17,008 nucleotides of DNA from an uncultured Prevotellaceae bacterium (GTDB taxonomy: Bacteria; Bacteroidota; Bacteroidia; Bacteroidales; Muribaculaceae): contig CALAVD010000471.1 in NCBI GenBank assembly GCA_937892085.1, forward strand, positions 1 through 17,008, read 5' to 3'. The notes beneath the pieces were generated by a model. The model was not told the origin of the DNA and made no database searches. It saw nothing but the letters and a program-made list of their open reading frames with translations. Below, in pieces: positions 8,519 to 15,495 of this stretch. The first letter of the stretch is position 1. Each line of letters begins with the position of its first letter. The translations under genes were made by a program, and so were the position numbers.

Positions 8519-9418
8519 TTAGATTACGAATGCCATGAGCATGATGATGGTGAAGAGGAGCATGTTGAGGGCGGTGAGGCCAAGCAGTGGATTGAGCTTG
8601 GCGCCTGTGTTGCGGTTAAGCATTGTCCAAATCGCCACGTGTATCACGAGGTAGATTGCTGGAGCCCAAAATGTCCACTTGGGAAGTACCATCTTGTCGC
8701 TTAAATAGATGACCACCCAGAGTGGTGAGAGCATGGCGATTGCCATGAAGCCGTTGAAGAGGTAGGCTACTGAAGCTAACTTGCGCCCGAAAATTACTAC
8801 AGCGGTGTTCTTTCCTGCCTCCTTATCGTCGTCCATGTCGCGGTAGTTATTCACCAGTAGCACGTTCACTCCCATAAATCCTATGGTCATTGAGGCGAGT
8901 ACTGCTAAGGCGTCGAAACTGCGGTCGGCAATCACATAGTAGCTGGCGATGACTGGTACCATGCCATAGAAAATGAACACCGTGAGTTCTCCCAAACCAT
9001 GATAGGATAGGGGATAAGGTCCAGCGCTGTAGGCAAGCACGAAGACGGCAATGAGCACTCCCACGGGGATGATTTGCCATCCGCCGTAGGGTATCATGCA
9101 GCATCCCACGGCACAGGCTATAGCAAGAGTCAAATAAGTGACGTTGCGCAAGGTGTTGGGCTTGATGTCGCCCTCGGTGACGCCACGGCGTGGTCCTACA
9201 CGCCCTTTCTTGTCGGTGCCTTTCTTGTAGTCGTAATATTCGTTGGCGAAGTTTGACGCAATCTGCGCCAGTAGCGCAAACACGAGGCACAACGCAGCCG
9301 GTTGCCACCTGAACAGTCCTTGCCACACCGTGAGTCCTATCGCCATCAGCACACCGCTCATCGACACTGGCAGAGTGCGCAGGCGCATTGCCTCAAGCCA
9401 AATCTTCACCTGCTTCAT
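8519..9418 (-). CDS. menA: 1,4-dihydroxy-2-naphthoate polyprenyltransferase (MenA)
   Basis: MenA attaches the polyprenyl chain to 1,4-dihydroxy-2-naphthoate, giving demethylmenaquinone, in the inner membrane. The 299-residue protein has the UbiA-family pattern of about eight to nine transmembrane helices. Both aspartate-rich motifs are visible: NFANEYYDYKKGTD near residues 55-68, which binds the prenyl diphosphate through Mg2+, and NNYRDMDDDKEAGKNT in the second half. I chose the ATG at 9418 rather than an in-frame one 42 bases upstream. It gives the usual MKQVKIWLEAMRLRTLP start, has GGAGGT six to seven bases before it, and overlaps the upstream gene's stop as ATGA. The earlier start would sit inside the upstream coding region. 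It is last in a minus-strand operon with the PorE-like gene. Confidence 0.92.
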   Translation of the reverse strand: MKQVKIWLEAMRLRTLPVSMSGVLMAIGLTVWQGLFRWQPAALCLVFALLAQIASNFANEYYDYKKGTDKKGRVGPRRGVTEGDIKPNTLRNVTYLTLAIACAVGCCMIPYGGWQIIPVGVLIAVFVLAYSAGPYPLSYHGLGELTVFIFYGMVPVIASYYVIADRSFDALAVLASMTIGFMGVNVLLVNNYRDMDDDKEAGKNTAVVIFGRKLASVAYLFNGFMAIAMLSPLWVVIYLSDKMVLPKWTFWAPAIYLVIHVAIWTMLNRNTGAKLNPLLGLTALNMLLFTIIMLMAFVI

Positions 9419-9939
9419 TTCTTGACCTCCTTTTTCGGGTTGACCTTTGCGAGCACCCAAGCCATAGGCACGAGCACCTTCATTTTCATATATTTCTCGG
9501 GATTCTTGGCAAAGGTGGCAGCCTCGTATATGTCGTCAAAGCCTTTGGCAATGACGAAGTAGGTCTCTTCGCCTTTTAATTTAGAATATACCACATAAGA
9601 AGGCAGACGCTCCTGGTTGCGCAGCCGGTCGCGGCAACTCAGTGCGTTGAACTTTTGCTGAAACTCTGCAACCACCACGCCATAGGTCTTCGCTACCTCG
9701 GGCTCGTCGTCGGTGACGTTGAAATAGAGATTTCTCATGCGAATGCTGTCGCCGTCAACCACATAGTTGTAGTGAGTGCGCTCGGCGAGTTGATTCTGGT
9801 ACTCCTCTCCGCGCTCACCGCTGCGGTTCAGCTCAATGGTCTTCTCATAACTCTCGCGATAGTTCTTCTCGGTAGTATGGCAAGAGCACAATGCGGCTAC
9901 CATCGCCGTTAATATCAAAATATTATTAAGCTTCTTCAT
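9415..9939 (-). CDS. Lipoprotein with SPOR-like domain
   Basis: This 174-residue protein starts with a short hydrophobic signal ending LCSC, making C20 the likely lipidated cysteine; the cysteine at the -2 position (C18) is unusual but tolerated. The C-terminal part (about residues 85-150) alternates strand and helix in the manner of a SPOR domain: YGVVVAEFQQKFNAL, then a helix with R/N-rich LRNQERLP, then SYVVYSKLKGEETYFVIAKGFDDIYEAATFAK. SPOR domains bind peptidoglycan stripped of stem peptides, often at division sites. The tail is Lys-rich. The stop overlaps the menA start (ATGA), so the two are translationally coupled. The SPOR assignment rests on pattern and size and is moderately sure; the lipoprotein call is firmer. 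Confidence 0.7.
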   Translation of the reverse strand: MKKLNNILILTAMVAALCSCHTTEKNYRESYEKTIELNRSGERGEEYQNQLAERTHYNYVVDGDSIRMRNLYFNVTDDEPEVAKTYGVVVAEFQQKFNALSCRDRLRNQERLPSYVVYSKLKGEETYFVIAKGFDDIYEAATFAKNPEKYMKMKVLVPMAWVLAKVNPKKEVKK

Positions 9940-9965
9940 ATAATTCAGTAGAATGAAAACTAAAA

Positions 9966-10493
9966 CTATTCCACGATGCGGCCTTGTGGGTTGTTGCGGT
10001 CGTCGGCAAGTTCTATGATTTGGCAGCCGGTGATGTTGCCGCTATCGAGGGTGAGGCGGAGGAGTGTGCGCACCTTCTGCCAACCTTGTCGTCCTGCTGC
10101 GCCAGGGTTGATGGTAAGCACGCCGAGGCTGCGGTCAGGGATCACCTTTAGGATGTGGCTGTGGCCGCACACGAAGATTTTGGGCTGCACGAGGTCGAGC
10201 CGTGACTTTATGTTAGGAGCATAGCGCCCAGGATAGCCGCCAATGTGTGTCATCATCACTTTCACGCCCTCGGTGGTGAAAATTTCAGTCTCGTTGAAGC
10301 GCCGTCGCAACTCTTGTCCGTCGGCATTGCCATAGACGGCACGCACTTGTGGCCCAATCGCCGCAATCATGTCGATCAGAGTCTCGTTGCCTATGTCGCC
10401 AGCATGCCAAATTTCGTCGCAGTCGGCAAAATGTTCGGCATATCGGTCATCCCAATAGCAGTGTGTGTCGCTTATGATACCAATAGTCTTCAT
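9966..10493 (-). CDS. YfcE/MJ0936-type metallophosphoesterase
   Basis: This 175-residue calcineurin-like phosphoesterase has the complete metal-binding set: SDTH (D9, H11), HAGD (D33), GNAD (N56), MTHIGG (H83) and CGHSH (H111, H113). Small family members are Mn2+-dependent phosphodiesterases with poorly known physiological substrates. The start is the ATG at 10493. The open frame extends a further ~280 bases upstream, but that stretch is the shadow of the end of the PorE-like gene in another frame and reads as low-complexity Ala/Pro/Glu. The gene begins 19 bases after the PorE-like stop and is followed by the SPOR-like lipoprotein after 26 bases, so it is part of the same transcript. No functional link to secretion is evident. 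Confidence 0.88.
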   Translation of the reverse strand: MKTIGIISDTHCYWDDRYAEHFADCDEIWHAGDIGNETLIDMIAAIGPQVRAVYGNADGQELRRRFNETEIFTTEGVKVMMTHIGGYPGRYAPNIKSRLDLVQPKIFVCGHSHILKVIPDRSLGVLTINPGAAGRQGWQKVRTLLRLTLDSGNITGCQIIELADDRNNPQGRIVE

Positions 10494-10512
10494 GTTTTTT
10501 AGTGAACGAGCG

Positions 10513-12921
10513 TCAGTTTCTCTTTCGTGTTGCGTTGGGGTCTTTGCTGGAATTGGAGCCGCTACCAGTTCGGGTGCCGTTACCTGTTCCGCTGCCTGTT
10601 CCGCCTCTTGTGCCACTACCGGTGCTTGTGCCGCCATTAGTGGTAGAACCTGAGCTTCCGCCCAATGTGCCGCCATCAAGTTTAGGCTTGGGCTTGCCGT
10701 TATTGCCATCGTACTTGCCTTCGGGGTCAGCCTCTTTGCCTTCGGCAGCGGCTTTCTCGCGTTTCTTCTGCTCAATCATTTGTGCTTCGGCCTCTTTCTC
10801 TTGCCTTATTTTGGCGATCTCCTCGGCCGACATGTTCTTGGTATCTACACCGTCGAGCACGTCCTTACCGTCTTTCTTAGTCCCGCCTTCCTTGTTGTCA
10901 TCTTCCTCACCAGGCTGCTGAAGTGCGCTGTCGAAGGTGCGGTAGTAGTTAGTGGTGAGTACTTGGAACTCGGTGCGGCGGTTGATTTGGTCGGCAGCGG
11001 CACGGTCTTCTTTTGAGAGTGCCATGACATACGCCTCGTGCAGCGTGTCGCCCTCATTGAACTGAGGATAGAGGCGTGCGATGCGCTTGGTTACCACTTT
11101 AGGCATCGACCTGCCATATCCATGCGACTGTAGTCGAGCGCTGTCGATACCGGCAGCAATGAGGTAATCTACCACGCTCTTGGCGCGGCGGTCACTGAGC
11201 TTGAAGTTGTAATCGTCGCCTCCCACGCGGTCGGTGTGCGCTCCCATCTCAATGGTGATGTAGGGGTTATCGTTGAGCACCTGCACCATCGAGTCGAGGG
11301 CAGCCTTCGACTCGGGACGCAGCGTCGCCTTGTTGTAGTCGTAGAAAATGTTCTCGATGACTTGCGGCTTGTCCATTGCGGCAAGGATGAAATCGACGTT
11401 ATACTCGGCGTCCTCCTCCTCGATGTCGCTGGTGAACTGCTGGCGGCCGTTGAGGTAGCCATTGGCACCGGCGAGCATCACGTAGCTGACGCCTCGTTGC
11501 AGGTCGAAGCGGAACGTGCCGTCGGGCTTTGCCACCGCCTTCTGGTTACTGCCATCGTTGCCCACGATGCGGATGATGGCGTTAGGCACTGGCTCCTCGT
11601 CCTTGTCGAGCACATATCCTGAAATCCACACCTTGAGGTCGGGTTTCTCGAAGCTGAAGATGTGGTCGTAGCCACGAGCGTCCTTGCGGTTGCTCGAGAA
11701 ATAGCCTTTTTCGCCTTCTGCCTCGAAGGTGATGCCAAAGTCGTCAGCGCTACTGTTCATAGGAGCCCCCATATTCTCGATGAACCACTTGCCCGAAGGT
11801 TGCAGACGTGCCCTGAACAAGTCGAGGCCTCCGAGTCCTGCGTGACCGTTGCTCGAGAAGTAGAGCGTGCTGTCGTCGCGCACATAGGGGAAACGCTCAT
11901 CGCCAGGGGTGTTGATTTGGTCGCCTAAGTTCTCAAGGGTACCGTGCCCGTCGCTAATCATCACTCGCCACAAGTCTTTACCACCCTGGCCTCCCGGCAT
12001 GTCGCTCGAGAAGTAGAGCCATCGGCCGTCTTTGCTCACAGCGGGGTCGTCGTAAGCCGAGAGCGTGTCGGCGGTAATCTCAAACTTTGCCGCGCCCGTC
12101 CATTTCGCCTCGCTACGGCTGGCCTTGTAAATCTCCACGCTGGTGCCCGCATCGGTTTTGCGTAGCGCTTTGGCAAAAAACATCGTCTGGCCGTCGGGGG
12201 TGAAAGCTGTGATGCCCTCGTCGAACTCGGTGTTGAGGTCTCCCTCTACTGGTTCGGGGTTGCTCCACTTGCCCTTGTCGTCCTTCTTGGAGAAGAACAC
12301 GTCGCAGTTCTTTGCGCCGGTAATCTCACTCTTGGTGGTGCCCATCGCCTTCTCACGCGACGATGTGAAATAGATGACATCGCACTTGTCGTCGAGGAAC
12401 ATGGGGCAGAAGTCGGCGCGGCGCGAGTTAAACAGGCGGGCTTGCTTCACGATGTAGCGCGACCGTGCCGCATCATCACGCATTTTGGGCGCAATCTGGC
12501 AGCCGCGTATGCCCTCCTGGGCCTGCCAGTTGCGGGGTGCGGTGTCGAGATAAGCCTTGTAGTTGCGCTCGGCAAGGGTGTATTGCCCTTCCATTTGTTG
12601 CGCTTGAGCCAGATAGAACGGTATGAGACTGTCCTCCCACTCGTAACGCTGTGCGTTCTGATAGGCTGCTGCGGCGCGTGCGCTCTGGTTCAAGTGGCGA
12701 TAACACTCACCAAGCATAAAAGCCACTTCACCACGCAGGTATCGGTCCTCCTTGCGTCGTAGCTTATTATAGATTTTGCGGTAGGTCTCGGCGGCGGCGA
12801 AATATTCGCCACGCTCATATTTCTCGTCGGCATCCTTCATCTTGGCAGTCTTGCACGAGGTGACCTGCGCTCCAGTCGCCAGCATGAAAGCCGCGAATAT
12901 AATGTAAAAAATCTTCTTCAT
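10513..12921 (-). CDS. porE: PorE-like multidomain OmpA-family lipoprotein
   Basis: This 802-residue lipoprotein (lipobox VTSC, C23) has the domain order known for PorE, the T9SS protein PG1058 of P. gingivalis. A TPR region spans about 28-145. A WD40/PD40-type beta-propeller spans about 165-425, with repeated 'YFSSDMPGG..GKDLW', 'YFSSNGHAG.GGLDLF' and 'YFSSNRKDARGYDHIF' blades. A carboxypeptidase-regulatory-like domain spans about 430-515. An OmpA C-terminal domain spans about 523-657. In the OmpA domain D564 and R579 are the expected diaminopimelate-binding pair (HTDR and LSDRRAKSV, 15 residues apart). PorE is thought to tie the outer-membrane T9SS parts to peptidoglycan. Beyond the OmpA domain lies a ~145-residue tail: an acidic linker, a charged helix (about 698-727) and a Gly/Ser/Thr tract ending ATRKRN. 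It lies convergent to the T9SS operon and heads its own operon. A different OmpA/PD40 paralog is possible. Confidence 0.8.
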   Translation of the reverse strand: MKKIFYIIFAAFMLATGAQVTSCKTAKMKDADEKYERGEYFAAAETYRKIYNKLRRKEDRYLRGEVAFMLGECYRHLNQSARAAAAYQNAQRYEWEDSLIPFYLAQAQQMEGQYTLAERNYKAYLDTAPRNWQAQEGIRGCQIAPKMRDDAARSRYIVKQARLFNSRRADFCPMFLDDKCDVIYFTSSREKAMGTTKSEITGAKNCDVFFSKKDDKGKWSNPEPVEGDLNTEFDEGITAFTPDGQTMFFAKALRKTDAGTSVEIYKASRSEAKWTGAAKFEITADTLSAYDDPAVSKDGRWLYFSSDMPGGQGGKDLWRVMISDGHGTLENLGDQINTPGDERFPYVRDDSTLYFSSNGHAGLGGLDLFRARLQPSGKWFIENMGAPMNSSADDFGITFEAEGEKGYFSSNRKDARGYDHIFSFEKPDLKVWISGYVLDKDEEPVPNAIIRIVGNDGSNQKAVAKPDGTFRFDLQRGVSYVMLAGANGYLNGRQQFTSDIEEEDAEYNVDFILAAMDKPQVIENIFYDYNKATLRPESKAALDSMVQVLNDNPYITIEMGAHTDRVGGDDYNFKLSDRRAKSVVDYLIAAGIDSARLQSHGYGRSMPKVVTKRIARLYPQFNEGDTLHEAYVMALSKEDRAAADQINRRTEFQVLTTNYYRTFDSALQQPGEEDDNKEGGTKKDGKDVLDGVDTKNMSAEEIAKIRQEKEAEAQMIEQKKREKAAAEGKEADPEGKYDGNNGKPKPKLDGGTLGGSSGSTTNGGTSTGSGTRGGTGSGTGNGTRTGSGSNSSKDPNATRKRN

Positions 12922-12994
12922 AGTTCCCTTATAAAACTATAAAATAAACGCAACCTAACCGCCCTTTATTGCACGCGCGCGCTGTAATAATGTG

Positions 12995-14599
12995 TTAGTT
13001 GCCGAGCATGATGTTGTAGATGACAGTTATATCGGTTGTGGTAATGTAGCCGTCGCCATCCACGTCGCTGGTGTCGAGATAAGTCTCGTCGCCATTTAGC
13101 AGGTAGTTGTAGAGGCAGGTGATATCGACGGTAGTTATTTCGCCATCGCCATTCACGTCGCCAATTATCACTGCGCTTGGGTCGAAGCCGAGCTGCTGGT
13201 CCATCCATGCCAAGCGGTCATGAATCCAGTCTTTGAGGTGGCTCACCTCGTCGTCGAAGTTCTGTGCGATGTACTTGTTGGGCCACACATACTGTCCCCA
13301 TCGTGGCCATGCTTGGCTGTTGCGGTCCATAGCGCCTTGCTCGGTGAGTTGTGTCGCCATCGAGTCGATAGTTGCAATGATGCGATCTTCACGCATGTTG
13401 GCACGACGGCACTGTGCCCAGCGCTGTTTGAGCAGGTCCTGATAATAAGGGTCTTTGTTGAGCTTATACCACCAGAATGGCACGAGTTGTGTGTCGCCAT
13501 TGGAGTTGAGGATGTCATTGTTCTCATACACCCAAGTGTTGGTGTACCAGCCGTAGTAATAGTCGCTGTTGCCAAAGGCGATGTTGAAATCCCAAAGCAC
13601 CATCTTGAAACGCGGGTCAACACTGTCGCGCCACTTGAAAATCTTGGAGCTGAGGCGATATCCGTCAACATTGTGTGAGAGCTCTTGAGCAATCTGGAAA
13701 TCTACAAACGACATCACGTCCATATACTTGCGGTAGCCAGTCTCGGGGTTGGTATAATTTGCTGAGTTGAGGGCGTCCTCCATCAAGTCAATTTGACCGG
13801 TGATGTAATTATATTGTGTATCGGTCAAGTCCTCATATTCTGGTGCCTTGAACTGGTAGTTGATATAGCGGTTATTAATCCATTGCCCATTCTTCTTCAT
13901 AGGGTGGTACTTCGACGTGTAAGTGGGTTCGTCGGTGCGGTCCACTTCAAGCAGGTAGCCGCCAGTTAGTTCGTCGCCTTCTTCTCCGGGGTCGTCAAGG
14001 TTCAGGCGCCGCTTGCCCTTGGTAGGCAGTTCGCACATGATGTAGATGCCGTAGTAGATGTCATCGAGGTAAAGTTCGCAGTATTTTCCTGTGGGGCAGA
14101 AGTCCATCCATGGCCTTGAGAGTTCAAAAGTGAGCAGGTCGCGCATCATGCTCTTGTCGCTGTAGGGTGCGAGCAGTGCCCAGTTGTTGTCCTTGCCCAT
14201 GCCTAAAATTTTCACTTTCTCCTTAGTGCCGCCGTCCTCGAGAGGAGCGTTTAGCGGACGGAACGAGTAAGGCTTCTTGTCGCTTGCGGTGAATGAAGAG
14301 TTGCCGCGATACTTGAGGGCGACATAGCCCTCGTAGTCAATCGTCTGTCCCGGATGCGCAATAGTGTCGGCATAGTTGAGGTTTCCGTCGCCATTGTGGA
14401 TAATCTTCATGCGTGCTGTGATGCGCTCGTCACGGTCGATGGTGGCACCATCCACGTCAATCCACACGATGGGTAGGTTGGTTTGAGTGAGTTGTACATT
14501 CTCGTCATCGGGAGGGTAGTTAGGATTCCATCCCCACCACTGTGCCTGCATAGCTTGTACTGCCAAAAAAGCCATTAAAAAGGGTAAAAAACGTTTCAT
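12995..14599 (-). CDS. Secreted CotH-kinase-family protein with dockerin-like C-terminus
   Basis: This 534-residue protein has a signal peptide ending about AMQAQ (residue 20), a CotH domain and a C-terminal dockerin type I-like pair. CotH proteins have an atypical protein-kinase fold; the Bacillus one phosphorylates spore coat proteins. CotH marks are LKYRGNSS (residues 95-102), followed by KKPYSF (108-113) with a likely ATP-site lysine, the ELYLDDIYYGIYIM strand pair (about 175-188), the NVDGYRLSSKIFK segment (310-322) with D312, and VLWDFNIAFGN (334-344). In that last motif the usual WD-x-D is WDFN, so the second acidic residue is Asn. Residues 480-534 hold two dockerin-like repeats, DVNGDGEITTVDI and DVDGDGYITTTDI, with the Ca2+-loop Asp/Asn spacing. 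No T9SS C-terminal domain is seen. Extracellular or surface location is likely; the substrate is unknown. Confidence 0.88.
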   Translation of the reverse strand: MKRFLPFLMAFLAVQAMQAQWWGWNPNYPPDDENVQLTQTNLPIVWIDVDGATIDRDERITARMKIIHNGDGNLNYADTIAHPGQTIDYEGYVALKYRGNSSFTASDKKPYSFRPLNAPLEDGGTKEKVKILGMGKDNNWALLAPYSDKSMMRDLLTFELSRPWMDFCPTGKYCELYLDDIYYGIYIMCELPTKGKRRLNLDDPGEEGDELTGGYLLEVDRTDEPTYTSKYHPMKKNGQWINNRYINYQFKAPEYEDLTDTQYNYITGQIDLMEDALNSANYTNPETGYRKYMDVMSFVDFQIAQELSHNVDGYRLSSKIFKWRDSVDPRFKMVLWDFNIAFGNSDYYYGWYTNTWVYENNDILNSNGDTQLVPFWWYKLNKDPYYQDLLKQRWAQCRRANMREDRIIATIDSMATQLTEQGAMDRNSQAWPRWGQYVWPNKYIAQNFDDEVSHLKDWIHDRLAWMDQQLGFDPSAVIIGDVNGDGEITTVDITCLYNYLLNGDETYLDTSDVDGDGYITTTDITVIYNIMLGN

Positions 14600-14610
14600 T
14601 GTGAAATTTT

Positions 14611-14661
14611 ATTTGTTATTTTTATTTGTTATTTGTTGTGAGATATATGTTATTTGTTATT
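14611..14661. repeat. ATTTGTTATT short direct repeats upstream of cotH
   Basis: The 10-mer ATTTGTTATT occurs exactly at 14611-14620, 14624-14633 and 14652-14661, with a further partial copy (ATTTGTT) at 14631-14637. On the transcribed strand of cotH it reads AATAACAAAT. The copies lie within 65 bases upstream of the cotH start, so they belong to its leader or core promoter region. Confidence 0.8.
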
Positions 14662-14704
14662 AAAGCGTGGAGTTGAACGATGAATAAAACCGCTATTGAA
14701 TTGA

Positions 14705-14899
14705 GGATTATATGAACATTTTGGTTTTTCTTTAATCGATGAAAGTATTTATAACGAAAACGTTCAGCACTTTGAGATTAAAACCGAAAACATTAAAAAA
14801 GCCAAATACTTAGAATTGGCTGTTTGTCTTTGATTGTATTTAGAACTAAACTTTGATACAAACGCAACCACTATGCCGTTTTTTAATGTAACACCCTAG
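14705..14899 (+). pseudogene. Possible decayed gene fragment (unidentified)
   Basis: In this plus-strand frame 42 codons run without a stop (14705-14830), followed by TGA (14831-14833), then 21 further open codons to TAG (14897-14899). The first part reads like ordinary protein, with YEHFGFSLIDESIYN and then a charged, helix-prone EIKTENIKKAKYLELAV. The 'YEHFGF' piece is reminiscent of the end of GNAT acetyltransferases, but that is only a resemblance. In-frame TGA codons also precede it at 14639, 14681 and 14702, so no intact gene can be drawn. An ATG at 14680 lies in a different frame and would need a one-base shift to join it. It could be chance in AT-rich DNA. Confidence 0.25.
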
Positions 14900-14910
14900 A
14901 ATATCGATGC

Positions 14911-14949
14911 AAATAAAAATGGCAAGCGCCTTCATTTGCGCAATTGCCA
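14911..14949 (-). terminator. Terminator of the toxin-antitoxin operon
   Basis: On the minus strand a hairpin is formed by TGGCAA-GCGC (14920-14929) and GCGC-AA-TTGCCA (14938-14949): six plus four base pairs with a two-base bulge and an eight-base loop. It is followed on the minus strand by ATTTTTATTT. It lies about 17 bases after the toxin stop codon, the usual place for a rho-independent terminator. Confidence 0.7.
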
Positions 14950-14965
14950 AATCTAAATAAATCAG

Positions 14966-15232
14966 TTATTCGTAATGCGTCCACATCCTCAAAACATGAA
15001 TTTCTTTTTTGTTTTCATCAACCTCGTACACCAAGCGATGTTGAATATTAATTCTTCTAGATAAACATCCTTGGTAGTCGCCTCTAAGTTTTTCGTATGG
15101 AGGTGGGTTTTGAAATGGGTTTTCAGATATTATTTTTAGAAGGTTTCTAACTTTTTCTTCTAGCCCAGATTGTTTTAACTTCTTTTTGTCTTTTTCGGCG
15201 TAGGAAGAGAACTTGATAATATATTTCACCAA
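14966..15232 (-). CDS. yoeB: YoeB/Txe-family mRNA-cleaving toxin
   Basis: This 88-residue protein is a RelE-superfamily toxin of the YoeB/Txe type, which cuts mRNA at the ribosome. The second half matches the family closely: PYEKLRGDYQGCLSRRI, then QHRLVYEVDENKKEIHVLRMWTHYE. E47, R66 and H86 with Y87 align with the catalytic E46, R65, H83 and Y84 of E. coli YoeB. The start codon is unusual: TTG at 15232 or GTG at 15229, with no nearby ATG. GGAGG at 15240-15244 is seven bases from the TTG and ten from the GTG. The gene overlaps the antitoxin end by seven bases, so translation is coupled and the toxin is probably made at a lower rate than the antitoxin. The residues seen suggest it is intact and active. 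Confidence 0.9.
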   Translation of the reverse strand: MVKYIIKFSSYAEKDKKKLKQSGLEEKVRNLLKIISENPFQNPPPYEKLRGDYQGCLSRRINIQHRLVYEVDENKKEIHVLRMWTHYE

Positions 15233-15480
15233 TCCTCGTCCTCCTTATAGGCTTTCTTCTTGGAGTAATCTTCTTTTCTCGCTTTATTGATTGTTTCCCC
15301 ATAACCAGGGATAGACGCTAAATTAAGAGTTTCTTGAATATCGTTCCAATCCTCTTCGGAAATAACAACAAAATTACTACCTCTTGAGTTAACGACTAAT
15401 AATGGGGCAGCAGCTTCTTTAGAGCGATCCGCTAAATTAAAGATGTCTTTTCTGGCTTCGGTAATATTGATAGTAGGCAT
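15226..15480 (-). CDS. yefM: YefM/Phd-family antitoxin
   Basis: This 84-residue protein is a YefM-like antitoxin. The N-terminal Phd/YefM fold is clear from MPTINITEARKDIFNLADRS, then the strands APLLVVNSRGSNFVVISEEDWNDIQETLNLAS. The C-terminal part (about residues 55-84) is charged, Lys/Asp/Glu-rich and probably disordered until it wraps the toxin. It should neutralise the adjacent YoeB-like toxin and, with it, repress the operon. The ATG at 15480 has a strong Shine-Dalgarno (GGGAGG, seven bases upstream), unlike most of the T9SS-operon genes. The gene ends inside the toxin start region. Confidence 0.9.
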   Translation of the reverse strand: MPTINITEARKDIFNLADRSKEAAAPLLVVNSRGSNFVVISEEDWNDIQETLNLASIPGYGETINKARKEDYSKKKAYKEDEDW

Positions 15481-15495
15481 AATAATTCCTCCCGA

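Larger units (their letters stand above)
14600..14965. other. AT-rich intergenic region between cotH and the toxin gene
   Basis: These 366 bases hold the leader of the CotH gene (with a short repeat), a stretch on the plus strand that reads like a gene remnant, a small inverted repeat (AGCCAA/TTGGCT at 14800-14821) and the terminator of the toxin-antitoxin operon. No intact gene is present. I looked for the Bacteroidota promoter signature (TTTG then TAnnTTTG about 20 bases on) for cotH and found no well-spaced pair. Confidence 0.7.

Noticed and set aside
8519..9326. Other frames inside menA
   Set aside because: They are Arg/Cys/His-rich shadows without motifs; menA is certain from its two aspartate motifs.
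9419..9460. Earlier in-frame start for menA at 9460
   Set aside because: The added 14 residues overlap the lipoprotein gene, while the ATG at 9418 has GGAGGT before it and forms an ATGA overlap.
10494..10775. N-terminal extension of the YfcE-type phosphoesterase to a start at 10775
   Set aside because: The extra ~94 residues are the out-of-frame shadow of the PorE-like Gly/Ser/Thr tail; the ATG at 10493 gives the normal family start (MKTIGIISDTH).
14800..14821. AGCCAA/TTGGCT inverted repeat as a terminator
   Set aside because: The stem is six pairs with a ten-base loop, and a better terminator with a T-run lies at 14911-14949; it may only be part of the remnant frame.
14948..14955. TAGATTTG on the minus strand as a Bacteroidota -7 box for cotH
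   Set aside because: No TTTG lies about 20 bases upstream (the nearest is 34 away), and it overlaps the arm of the toxin-antitoxin terminator.
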